From Clavaria fumosa (Eukaryota > Basidiomycota > Agaricomycetes > Agaricales > Clavariaceae), in the NCBI GenBank assembly GCA_951802425.1, contig OX637794.1, positions 4,278,001 to 4,342,000 on the forward strand: a stretch of 64,000 bases of DNA, read 5' to 3'. Numbering within the stretch: the stretch's first letter is position 1; the number at the start of each line of letters is the position of its first letter. Below the pieces are notes generated by a model that saw nothing but the letters and a program-made list of their open reading frames with translations, did no database searches and had not been told where the DNA came from. The position numbers and the translations under genes were made by a program. This document shows positions 38,401-49,278 of the stretch, one piece after another.

Positions 38401-41400
38401 GCATGGCTCATACGCAAGCAGCGTTGTACACATCTCGTGAGCCCGCTGCACCCTCCGAAGTCTCAAAGTTGCAAGACTCGCCTTCCCAACAACGAACAGG
38501 GGCTCCTCTAGGTCGAGAATTTGTTGCGCCAATGGCTGCCGATATGGGGAGCACAGGGCAGCCATCCTATTCAAGGACTTCTCAACAGACTTCTGGAGGA
38601 GTCTCCTCCACTTTGTCGGCAGCTGCAGTCTACCGTCAATCTTATGCAGCACCGCGCGCACCTGATCAGCGCACTGAGACGCAAAACTCACCCAGTGACC
38701 TCTTGAAACAAAGAGGAGTCGCTAGCCGTGGCCAGGCAGCTCTCACGTCAACAACAAACGCTGCAGGGGGGAAGGAAGAGACCCCTGAAAAAGCGCTACG
38801 CGACCATCATAATTTGGATCTCAAGCCTCCGGGTCCGCCTACCAGCGGCGAGTCCTTTCACACTCCCTCTGCAACAGCGCCTCATCGCGTGGCAGCATCG
38901 ATGTATCCAACTCATCACTCCACGGCGTCTCGGGAAGCCCCAAAGCTGAATGAATCCCCTTCACAACCACGATCAGCAGTTCTTCACCCACCCAATCTAA
39001 ACGTCAACTCTACGGGTCTCCAGACTGTGCCATCTCGCGGACCGTCCTCCGCTCCAGCCGCTACTGCTTTCCGTCAAGTATCATTACCGTATGGAAACCG
39101 TTTACACACCGAGGCGGCAGGCTCTACAGAATTCTCGAAGCAGCGTGACTCGCCTTCACAACAACGGTCTGCCGTTCCCCCTGAACAAGAGACCCCCACT
39201 CCAACAAGTGCCGCCAAAGTTGAGCAGCTAACGCCTCCAAGAACGGTTTCCCAACAGAACGCCAAGGGCTACCAAAGCGCGCCTCCGGGAGGAGTAACCT
39301 TACCTCTCCCAGCTGATACGACTAGACATGTGTCTTCGTCACCTCACGATACCCACCTGCAGATTGAGTCCGATGCGACCCCACGTATTGTATCAGAGCA
39401 GCGCTCCTCGCCTTCGCAATCTCGAACTGCTGCGCCACCGACCGCCAGCACTTGGAGTACGCCAGGTCAGGTGACATTTCAACAGTCTCCTCCCGGAAGC
39501 AGCACCCCGGATCCTCAGGTTGCAACGTCCTTGGGAGCTAACCTCCCAGTAGAAACCAGCCATCATTCACCGCCATCACAGGAAAACGGGTCTCTTAGTC
39601 AAGAAGCTCCCATGCCAACTGGTACTGGTCAAACCCAGTCTATGACAATGAAGGAACCCCAACGTACTCCAAGCATCAAACATTCATCATCATCTGCGTC
39701 GAAAGCCGTGCATGCTTCATTGTTAGGTCAAGCCCCTACGTCGAGTCGAGCGCATCAAGGGCCTCAACCTTCCATAGACGTCCCATCTGGGTTCAGTCTC
39801 AGCCAGCAGAATACGGTGCCATCCCAGCGGCTTCATGTGCCAATGCACGCCGCCCAAGTGCCCCAGATGTACGTCCCTCCTCTTTCCGAGGACACTCGTG
39901 AGAGACCTTCGAAGGCCAACCCCGTACACACATTTGCTACCGAGTCTAAGACGAAGACGCCTGGATTATCGAGAGCCTCAGATGCAGCGCGGGACGTCTC
40001 TCGTGCTAATGATGCTCCCACAAACAAATTACCTCCGATATCTCAACTTGCTCTACCAGGATTGGTGCACTCTTCTAGTTCCACTGAGGGACGATTGACT
40101 AGGATCGAAACAGTTGGGCCCAAGGGTCCATTTGATCACCTTGACCCACCGTTCAAGGGCGCCGTGCATCACATTTCCCATGGCCGGACACGTAGCGAAT
40201 CAATGTCGGTTCGTCAGGTCTCCGAGCCAATGACAGGGCCAGGCGTTTCTGTCAAGGAAGCTTCACCTCCCGTACACACAATTAATTCCAGCACTGGAAG
40301 TCTGCCAGACGCGGGTTTGAAGCTAGGGTCGTTGATTCATCAACCACCCGGGAATACAGCTACAGCAACGCATCTCACATCAAATGCTCCTCCTTTCTCT
40401 TCCTTTGGCTCAGAGGCTGTTGGTGGACACCCCAAAATCTCGACTACTTTCACCACTGGAGATAGAATACAGGAGAGGAAGGATGCCATCCCGGTCCTTG
40501 TTGATTCACAAGCCGTACGTGCAGTTGTGGAGGAGGCGCCGCTTGCCCGCCTCCCAAGGTTCCCTGTCATGGAGGAAAGTCCGAAAGAGCCAGTCACTCG
40601 ATTGCATACTGAAAGCGCGAAGCGAGTATCTCCAAGCACTGCACAACAGTCAGGACGACATACAATTTCGGTTGTTGATGCAGGACCCCGTCCTCAGCCG
40701 GCTCCATTCAGTCAGACAAACGGCCTTCAGGGGTATTCCTCAACAGTCCAGTCTGCTTTGACTGCAAACAGCTCGCGCGCAGAGGCAAACGCGAAGATTC
40801 AAGGTCTGTAACGTCTGCCCTACGCTAAATCTTCGATGTGAAATAATTGACGTATGCTGCCACTCAAGGTCTCCTGCAGCCCGCCCAGCTACAAGCGCAG
40901 ACTCCAAACATGGTACAAACATCAACCACTCATGTGATGTTGTCATTCGTACAATCCACCCTCCATCAGGATGGAAAGGAAACACTTGTGTTTCCAACTC
41001 AAGATAAGACGGTCATGCAAGGTGAGGAATTACTTTGGTCCGTTCCGCAGGCTCCGATGTTTTTATGATTATATTCTCGCGAAATAAGGCTGACCCACAT
41101 ACTGTAGAAGTGGCACAATCGTCATTCAAGCCTTCAGCTCACAATTCAAGTTCACAGGTGGTGCCTGCATCTTCGGGACCACGAAAATCGGCTCAACAAG
41201 ACAGTCAGTCCACTGTACGCAAACGCGCAGACTCATCTACTGGTGGAGTATTGGCCTATCCGGCATTTCCCCTCAATCATTCATACAATCTTGTAATCCC
41301 AGGAACAACGGCACTAAGTGCAGCCAAATACCACCCGCAAAGCCAAGCTGTCTCGAATAATGCCTTGCCTCTTCCCATCACCAACTCAGCCGCTGAGTTG

Positions 41401-44087
41401 GAGTCTACGGCGGCGGCCCCTACCCATCTATCTGGTCAGAACGAAGTTCTGCCCCAAGTATTATGTATGCGCCACCCTTCATGGTAATGTGCCATTGCCC
41501 AAGCTGACGTCAAATTGCAGTGCACGTTCCTTTTGCTTTGGACCGTTCGCACTCGGCGTCTTTGCCGCAGTACAAAAGTCACTTTGTCACACCTTCAGTG
41601 CCTGCCATGCAAAACGCAAGCCTCACATCTCGCCGGGGTCACGATGGTGCGGAGAGAGGTGTGTCCAAACCGTGCTCGCCCGTATTATCTGTTCCATATT
41701 GACATTGCGTAAACATTACAGACTTATCAAACACGCTAGTTCAGCAAGCACAACTTGGTCAACGTGGTCCAGACCAACAGCCTAGTCGTCATGTACCCTC
41801 TCATTCCGGCTCAGTACATCCAGACCTCGGATTGACTACAAGCCTACACGGACAAAGACACGGCGTGTCAGGTAACGTTCTCTGCTCTTTCCAGCCATTC
41901 GAATCTTCTCGGAATAACATTTCGGCAGAATCCATTGGCGCGCAGAATGACACCCGAAATCAGTCATCAATCACCAGCGCAGAGGTCCCTGGACCTACGT
42001 CTTTTGCTCCAGCCTCTCGAGGCGACGTCAAACATGACCACGCGCCGTCCGCGATCCTCCCACAGAACAGCTACTTTTCCGTGCAGTTGATATCAGGTTT
42101 GTTCTTCTTGATCAAGTGTCCATCGGGTGCTGAGAATTTTGCCTCAGGGCCTACGGGTGTCAAGCGATCAGAAGAAGGAACGTCGTCCTCGCACAAAATT
42201 CTGGAGCGGCCCTCCGCTCTATCGCCTGCAGCTTACAAAGACGATAGTCCACTTGGAGTTCAAGCACAACCGAGCATTTCGCCCACGCGACCTCATCCAG
42301 CTTCGCGCGAACTTTACCATTTGCCCAAAAGTGCAACGAACGCTCCTGTAGTGCACGAAGATCAGGCGACCGACACTTCCGTTTTGAAGTACAATGTCCA
42401 ACGCGCTGGGAAGTCATCGACAAGTCATGAAGCGGTCGAGATACCCAAAATTCAGGACAGAAATATAGAAACGAACACTCATGTTGCTGCTCAATCTCAA
42501 TCTCGGACTCAGTCGCATAATTACATGATTGAAGCGAGCGCGTGCCATACAACAGTCTCTATCCCTGCAATCAAGCCAACATCCACCACATATTCGAACG
42601 ATGCTGGAGCTGAAGGCGTCATTCCCGGTTCGAGAATTCCAATATATGGTGTAGGGAGCACTCCATCTGCCGCTTCTGCAGCCCCGCAGAATCCATCCCA
42701 ACATCACAAATCCAGATCTCTACCACGGACAATGCTGCTTACCGGACGAGACCGCGGCTCAGTCTATGCGCAGTATTCGAGACCATCACAACAGCATGAT
42801 GGTGGAGATGTTGCTGAGGCACAAGCTGGGGCGACCCCGACGACGTCGACAGCACCTCATGCCAATTGGTCTCAACCAGCAAAGACTTCCTCCACAGGAC
42901 CCATACCTACACTCACACCTTCCTCGACGTCAAATGCAACGACCAATTCATCTCGTTCTATCACTGCCCAGCAGAATGGACATACTGAATACCCCTCACA
43001 ACCCACAGAGGCACAAGCGCTCTCCTTGCACGCTTCGTCAACTCGGCATTCAAAACATCGTTCTGTCTCCTCTTCCTCGAACCCTACATCTCATCACACA
43101 AGCAGCAACAGTTATCATCATCAGCATTCTGCCTCACTACCAACGACCTCTGCATCTTATCATACCAGCATCAGCTCAGTTTTCGCGCAACCTTCTGCCC
43201 CATCCATGCCTCACCCTGTGCCTGACCCTACTCGATCACGCACTCCTACGGCTCGTCCCACTGCACCAGCGCTTTCTACCAGTCTTCGCCCTTCCGACGT
43301 CTCTTACGGTACCTCGACCCGGGTTCCTATTGCAGGACACCTATCAACTCCAGCGCCAATACGCATGACACCGCTGCCGGGCACGGCTTCCACTTCGTCA
43401 TCTTCCACTGTCTCATTAGCGCAGAGGCCATCCTCTCGTGCCTCGGTTCAGCAAGCGCCAGAGGTTGTAAAGAAGAAACCAGGCATTTTTGGCTTGTTCA
43501 AACCGAAGTCGGCCTCTCCAAAAGATGGTGGGGACTTGCCCGAAAGCGCTGACTCTCGCACCAAAGTTCGAACGAATAACACTCAAGATAACGACAACTT
43601 GACTTCGAAGCCGGGCCCCGCCGTGCTGAGAAAAGCCAGACCACGCACAAATTCTGTGACGGCACCTCCGCCAGTGATGACGCCTCTCCCACCTGCTCCC
43701 CAATCCGCTAATATTTCCGCTCCTCCTCCCCTGACCCTGAAGATCTTGCATTCGTACAGGGCACACAATATCTCAGCTGCCTCACTCGAGGCCATAGATG
43801 GGACGCCCGTACGCCTTATCCTTCATGACCCTGCTTTTAAATGGTCTGCTGATATATTCTGTAAGGCTAATACTGTCATCGGGTCACCCACCCAATCCAC
43901 GTTTAGTAATGGACCAGGAATAGGATTTCCATCCTTCCCTGAGCGAGATCGGTTTCAAGCGACTGAACGGTGGAGGAACGACATGGAAGCAGACCAAGAA
44001 GATCGTGGCACAGGGAGGAGACGCCGTCCTGGTGTCACCTTTCAAGTTGATGGCCCTCGACATGCTTCCCGTCGCTATGCGGCGTAA
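35480..44087 (+). CDS. Very long Ser/Thr/Pro/Gln-rich disordered protein
   Basis: Open frames with matched composition run over 8.5 kb: 35533-36050, a second part from about 36140 after an intron with GTATGT donor, 36650-36940, the 1,109-codon block 37482-40811, short exons near 40860-41480, and 41832-44087. The protein would exceed 2,000 residues, almost all low complexity. A degenerate phrase of the form SKxxxSPSQQRxAxPP recurs at least five times (about 38458, 38930, 39131, 39390). Near the C-terminus are the only ordered-looking parts: KKKPGIFGLFKPK and LTLKILHSYRAHNISAASLEAI, followed by GTPVRLILHD. I do not recognise a family. The start is uncertain (ATG 35480 or 35533). It may be a scaffold or cell-cortex protein; that is a guess from composition only. 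Confidence 0.6.
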
Positions 44088-44398
44088 ACGCAGTCCTGGC
44101 TGCAGACCAGCTCAAGATCCGTGTATCAAATTTTCGTGCTCGCCACTATGATGTATCTGACGAAATGCCTTCTTCACTGATGTATCCAGTCTCTGTGATA
44201 AATTTATGTGTAACTTCAGTCTGCGTGTATGGTATTTTGATAATTTCTAATGTACTGGCACAATAGACATTTCTCCGCATTTCACACTTTAGTTGGAATG
44301 CAGCTTCGAAGTCCTGCGATGATGAAATGTAATACGTGGCACGTGACGTCGCACTACCAGCAAGAGAACCTCGAGCGTGAGGTTACAGCACTGAACCC
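44088..44398. other. Tandem intergenic region before NAA20
   Basis: About 310 bases between the stop of the disordered protein and the NAA20 start. It contains a cacgtgacgtc phrase (44340-44350) with CACGTG and TGACGTC cores, likely promoter sites of NAA20. No gene is seen. Confidence 0.45.
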
Positions 44399-45198
44399 AT
44401 GAGCATCCTCAGGCCATTCAGAGCAACAGATCTGTTCAATTTCAACAACATGTCAGTACCTTTACACCATGTCTGATGACGTGGCCTGACAGAGTCAGTG
44501 TAGCAATCTGGATGTGTGGACGGAAACGGTGGGTTTTTGACAACCGAACGAAACATGGCAATGCGTTGAGTTGAACCCCCACAAGTATGGCATAGGATTC
44601 TACCTGAGCTACCTGTCGCGCTGGCCCGACCTCTGTTGTGTGCAGGAATCGCCCAGTGGGCGTCTGATGGGCTACGGCAAGTCTCCCGTCCTTCACATCT
44701 GTCCAACCAGGCTCACCCACGCACACCACCTCTGGATCCCATCGAGCCAGTTATCGGCAAAGCCGAGGGGGTGGCGACAGAGTGGCACGGACACGTCACG
44801 GCGCTGAGCGTGGCACCCGAGTACCGGCGCCTCGGGCTCGCGCGCAAGATGATGGAGCTCCTCGAGCTCGTCTCCGACTCCGTCTACCGCGGCTTCTTCG
44901 TCGACCTCTACGTCCGTTGCGCCAACGTCGTCGCCATCTCCATGTATGAAGGCTTTGGGTACAGCGTGCACAAACGAGTTAGAGAGTACTATGGGAACCT
45001 GGGCGTTGGGAAGGGCGGTAGAGACGATGAGGATGCTTTTGGTGAGGCTCTCTGTTCTGCGGTTTCTGCTGCACGACGTCGGAGTCACTCATACCCCAAA
45101 TAACAGATATGCGCAAACCGCTTTCCAGTGATCCACATAGACGGTCTGTCCGGCCAAACGGTCGCGACATGATCGTCAGTGCCCATAGCGTGACTTGA
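44399..45198 (+). CDS. NAA20: NatB N-terminal acetyltransferase catalytic subunit
   Basis: Exons 44399-44451, 44504-44528, 44586-44676, 44751-45041 and 45107-45198 give 183 residues. The start MSILRPFRATDLFNFNNINLDVWTET spans exons 1-2 and is typical of Naa20. FYLSYLSRWPDL follows, then MGYVIGKAEG, WHGHVTALSVAPEYRRLGLARKMMELLE (acetyl-CoA binding R/QxxGxG/A variant RRLGLA), FFVDLYVRCANVVAISMYEGFGY, and DAFDMRKPL. NatB acetylates nascent proteins beginning Met-Asp, Met-Glu, Met-Asn and Met-Gln on the ribosome. Exon 2 is a 25-base micro-exon. The intron 44677-44750 has a GC donor (G|GCAAGT); using it restores MGYVIGKAEG exactly. The C-terminus is somewhat shorter than in animal Naa20. Confidence 0.94.
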
Positions 45199-45370
45199 CC
45201 ATAGACTTCGCCGGCTTTTCTTAAGCGCACGTCATATTCATACTACACCGCCGCTACAACCGCCACAGTACCGATGTTTCCTCTTCATGTCATTGCAAGC
45301 AAGAAAAAAATACATTTTGTTCAATGAAGGGAATTGGTAAATACTTCTTCCTGTTAGAGCGTTGCCTATG

Positions 45371-47687
45371 CTATGTATTGGCTTTTGGTTGCACACGTGT
45401 CAGAGATGGGTGCAGGATCTGTTGATGGAGACCTTTGCCCGCAGGCACCTAGCGAAAAACCAATGTCAAGAACAGCAGCCCATGCATGAAGATGATGCCC
45501 CACCATAGGTAACACGTGTTCAGCTTGGTCCACCAAGCATTCCAACAAGACCGGCCGCGAGTTATCATACATCAAGAACTCGCGTATCTTCTCTGGCAGC
45601 TCGTCAGCGTGGTGACACCGCAGTGCGTGCACCCCCATCGCCTGTGCCAAGAGCACGAAATCTGGGTTCTTCATGCGCGAGTGCGAGTATCGCCCGCCAT
45701 AGAACAAATCTGCAGCCCCAAGGAACACTTCCCAGGTTAGTTGATATTCGTTGGAAACAAAGGAAGAGACACTTCACCTTGCCATTGGAGCACCATGCCC
45801 TGGAACTCGTTGTTGAGCACAAGCACTTTGACGCCGATCCCGTATTGGGACGCGGTGGCAAGCTCCATCGCCGTCATACAGAATGACGCATCTCCATCAA
45901 CGTCGATGACTATCTTGGATGGCGCAGCTACTTTGGCGCCGATTGCTGCTGGCAGACCAAAACCCATCGTCTGTACAACCAAAAAAATGCTTCAATTTTT
46001 TACGCTCAGCATGAAGAAGTTATGGAAGACGCACCCCAAGTCCACCTGAGGTGACCATTGATCTTGGTTGTCTCCACCGATAATGTTGGGCGACCCACAT
46101 CTGATGCTGGCCCACGCCAGTGGAGATGATGACGTCGCTTTTCCGCGAGACAAGCTGCGCGTCAAGCTCTTCAATGACTTCTTGCGCCTTCATGCGTTGT
46201 CCCTCCTTGGCACAGCTTTTGTCGTACGTGAACGGGTACCGCCGCTTCCATTCGCGGATCTCCGCGAGCCATGCATTCCGCGAAGGTGTCTGGGGCAAGA
46301 TCAGCGGCACCAGCGCAGACAGGTTCGACGTCACGTCCCCGACGATCGGGATCGACGCCTCCACGACCTTGTTCACGTTCTTAGGTTGAATCTCAAAGTG
46401 GATGATGCCCCCGCGGCCCTCGAGCGCCGCCGCGCGCGCGGCGGGCGCAAACGTGTCCACCTTGCCCGTCACACGGTCGTCGAAGCGCGCGCCGAGCGCA
46501 ATGATCACGTCCGCGGACTGCATCGCGAAGTTGGCGTATGCGGAGCCGTGCATCCCGAGCATGTGCAGACTCAGTTCATGCGTCTCGTCGAACGCGCCCA
46601 GCCCTTGCAGCGTCGTCGTCACGGGAATGGAGCCGATCTCTGAGAGCTGCGCGAGCAGCTTGGGGCCCAGCGACGAGGAGAGGATGCCGTTACCGGCGTA
46701 GATCAGCGGGCGTTGCGCACGATTGATCATATTGGCGGCCTGTTCGATGAGAGAGCGGTCGGTCGGCGACTCGGGGGGTTGCAGCGGGTTCGCGGGGAGA
46801 CCGAGATGCCAGCCGGGGGTGGTGGCTTTGTAGGGGAGAGGAGTGCGGAGGACGCCCGCGGTGACGTCCTTGGGCAAGTCGACGAGCACGGGGCCCGGAC
46901 GGCCCGAGGTGGCGATCTTGAAGGCCTCGTTAATGCGCCGTGGGAGCTCGGCAATGTCTCTGACCATAACGTTCCATTTGGTGCAGCTGCGGGAAATGCC
47001 AACAATATCGGCTTCCTGGAAGGCGTCCGAGCCAATGGCGGAGGTAGCGACCTGGCCAGTGAATACGACGATGGGGACGCCGTCGCTTAGGGCGTCTTGC
47101 ATCGGCGTGACTACGTTGGTGGCGCCTGGCCCGGAGGTGACGAGCATGACACCCGGCTTGCCGGACACGCGGGCATAGCCCTCTGCCATGTGCCCACCCC
47201 CTTGCTCGTGCCGCGGGAGGACAAAGTCGAAGTGGGGAGAGTTGTAGATGGCGTCATATACAGGGAGAATAGCACCTCCTGGGTAGCCAAATATGTGCTT
47301 GACCCCGTGGCGTAACATCATTTCGTGAAATATTTGGCCACCAGTTAATCCCACAAAGCTGCTATCCAGCGCAGAAACAGGTTGAGGGCCTAAGATGGGG
47401 CGAGGGCGTGATGCCTTTTTCTTTGACGGCAATTGCTGAAAGCCAGGAGCGGGAGTGGGACGGCTGGACCGGACGTACATGAGCACCAAAGAAAGTGGAA
47501 AAAATTTGTCAAAAAACACGCACACGACATCTGTGGCGACGGCTCCACGAGCTGTTGAACGGCTGAGGTGCCTAGCCAGCTCGCGTACCCTTGACTTTGC
47601 ATCGGCGATGGTCGACCTTGAGCGGGTGAAGGCCTGATTTGGTGCGCTTGACACACGCGCTGATTTTTTGGCTGCTGCGAGTAACAT
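45371..47687 (-). CDS. ILV2: Acetolactate synthase catalytic subunit
   Basis: Start ATG 47687 opens a basic presequence ([18 protein letters not shown]), fitting mitochondrial import. The body has the ThDP-enzyme layout: [39 protein letters not shown] with the catalytic glutamate, [47 protein letters not shown], then the FAD-binding middle domain ([11 protein letters not shown]). Further exons give [31 protein letters not shown] (ThDP motif), [13 protein letters not shown], and the end [21 protein letters not shown] with stop at 45371-45373. It makes acetolactate for valine, leucine and isoleucine synthesis. The conserved GQVPTSAIG here reads [10 protein letters not shown] likely 93-base intron (47528-47436) in the presequence is in frame and free of stops. 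Confidence 0.95.
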
Positions 47688-48001
47688 TGTCTGGAGCAGG
47701 AGAGCAACGTAGAAAGACGACGAGGGCGAAGAAGGGTGGGGAAAGCAAGGAGTGTGTGAGATGAACCTTCTTTCAAAGCAGCAGCGGATGAGTGAGTGAG
47801 AACCCCTGAAGAAAAGATCGATGAAAATGACTCGTACAAATTATTATAAGACAAATTAGACTAATACCGAATAAAGCCGAAGCGTGTGTGCAACAACTAT
47901 GTTGTGACAATAAAGCTAATGGCAGTGCTCATGTGAGTGGCTTTGAGTTTCTGCAATACAGTAACCAATGTTTGTGAAGTCTTGACAGTGCTACACCTAT
48001 C
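47688..48001. promoter_or_regulatory. Divergent promoter, ILV2 / FAH-domain gene
   Basis: About 310 bases separate the two start codons. An ATG-free AT-rich part (aaattattataagacaaatt, 47838-47857) could be a core promoter for ILV2. No Gcn4-type TGACTC is evident apart from atgactc at 47827-47833. Confidence 0.4.
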
Positions 48002-49087
48002 ATGGCCGTTGCTGCGGCTTTCGTGAGGCAAGGTCGCAAGGTACAGCACAACGTCTCCGCAAAACCACCCCCTTGCCATTCACCCTTAACCTGAAAACCT
48101 GAAACCCTCCGTAGATCGTGGCTATAGGAAGGAATTACGCGGAGCACATCAGAGAGCTCAAAAACGCCACCCCAGCGGAGCCTTTCTTCTTTTTGAAGCC
48201 GACATCCAGCTACCTTCGCTCCGGCGGCAATATTGAGATCCCCGCAGGGGTCGTCGCGCATCATGAAGGTGAGAAAATCGCGACGCGACGAGAAGCTCTG
48301 TAATCTGACATACGTGTTCTGACGCCGCATTTCCTTCTCAGTCGAGCTCGGTGTTATAATAGGCCGGGGCGGTCGAGATATCACACACGAGAACGCATTC
48401 GCGCACATTGGCGGATATGGTGAGCACCCAGCAACGCGCTCTTATGGAAATATTACCAACCACCACCTCACAGCCCTCGCGATCGATGTTACCGCGCGGA
48501 ACCTGCAAGACGAATGCAAAAAGCGCGGACTGCCGTGGTCAACCGCCAAAGGGTTTGATACATTCACTCCCATCGGGTGAGATGCTTATTTTCTTCTGGG
48601 TGAGCTTGGCGCGTTGCTAAATGAACTGTTTGTGTCACTGTTCGCTCTCTAGGGATTTCATACCCAAGTCTGCCATACCGAACCCCGCCGGTTTGATCCT
48701 CTCTCTCAAGGTGCGCCTGAGGCAATCCTCATTTCCTCCCCTGGACATCGTTTTGTCCAGGTCCAAGGAGCGATCAGGCAGCACGGCTCCACGGCCGACA
48801 TGATCTTTCCCATACCGCGCCTCATCGCGCACATCTCCTCAATCATGACTCTCGAGGTCAGTCGTCTTGCTGTCTGGACGGCGTCTGTTGCGCAGCGTTC
48901 GGTGAACACTCGAGCACAGGAGGGCGACCTCATTCTGACTGGCACACCCGAAGGCGTCGGGCCCATCAACGCCGGTGACAATATCGAATGCGCGCTTGTC
49001 GACCACGCCTCTGCACGAGTGCTCTCGGAGCTTCGCGTAGGAGCCGTCAACAGACAAGGCGGCTATTGCTTCAAACCGTTGTCGTGA
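48002..49087 (+). CDS. Fumarylacetoacetate hydrolase-family enzyme (FAHD1-like acylpyruvase)
   Basis: Seven exons (48002-48040, 48115-48268, 48342-48419, 48474-48576, 48653-48710, 48761-48856, 48920-49087) join in frame to 231 residues, the usual size of FAHD1 proteins. Family features are IVAIGRNYAEHIRELKNA, EPFFFLKPTSSYL, the metal-binding HHEVELGVIIGRGGRD (HxxxE-E), AIDVTARNLQDECKKRGLPW, KGFDTFTPIGDF, and EGDLILTGTPEGVGPINAGD. FAHD1 enzymes hydrolyse acylpyruvates and decarboxylate oxaloacetate in mitochondria, requiring Mg or Mn. The very short N-terminus (MAVAAAFVRQGRK) could be a weak targeting signal. The exact substrate cannot be told from sequence. Confidence 0.92.
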
Positions 49088-49278
49088 TATCACGGAACAC
49101 CTTACCCTCCACAGACCCTCCCGCTCATTGCGAATCTCACGCGCCCCACACAAGCTTTAGACCTCCAACCCAGGAAAATAAAGCAGGGTTCGAAAGAAGG
49201 GAAAGAATCCACAAGTAGTTATTACATAGACATATTTTACCTCGATGCAGCACAGCCAGCCAGCTGTGGAACGCCCTT

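Noticed and set aside
46068..46643. Arg/His-rich frame of 191 codons opposite ILV2
   Set aside because: Antisense shadow of the large ILV2 exon.
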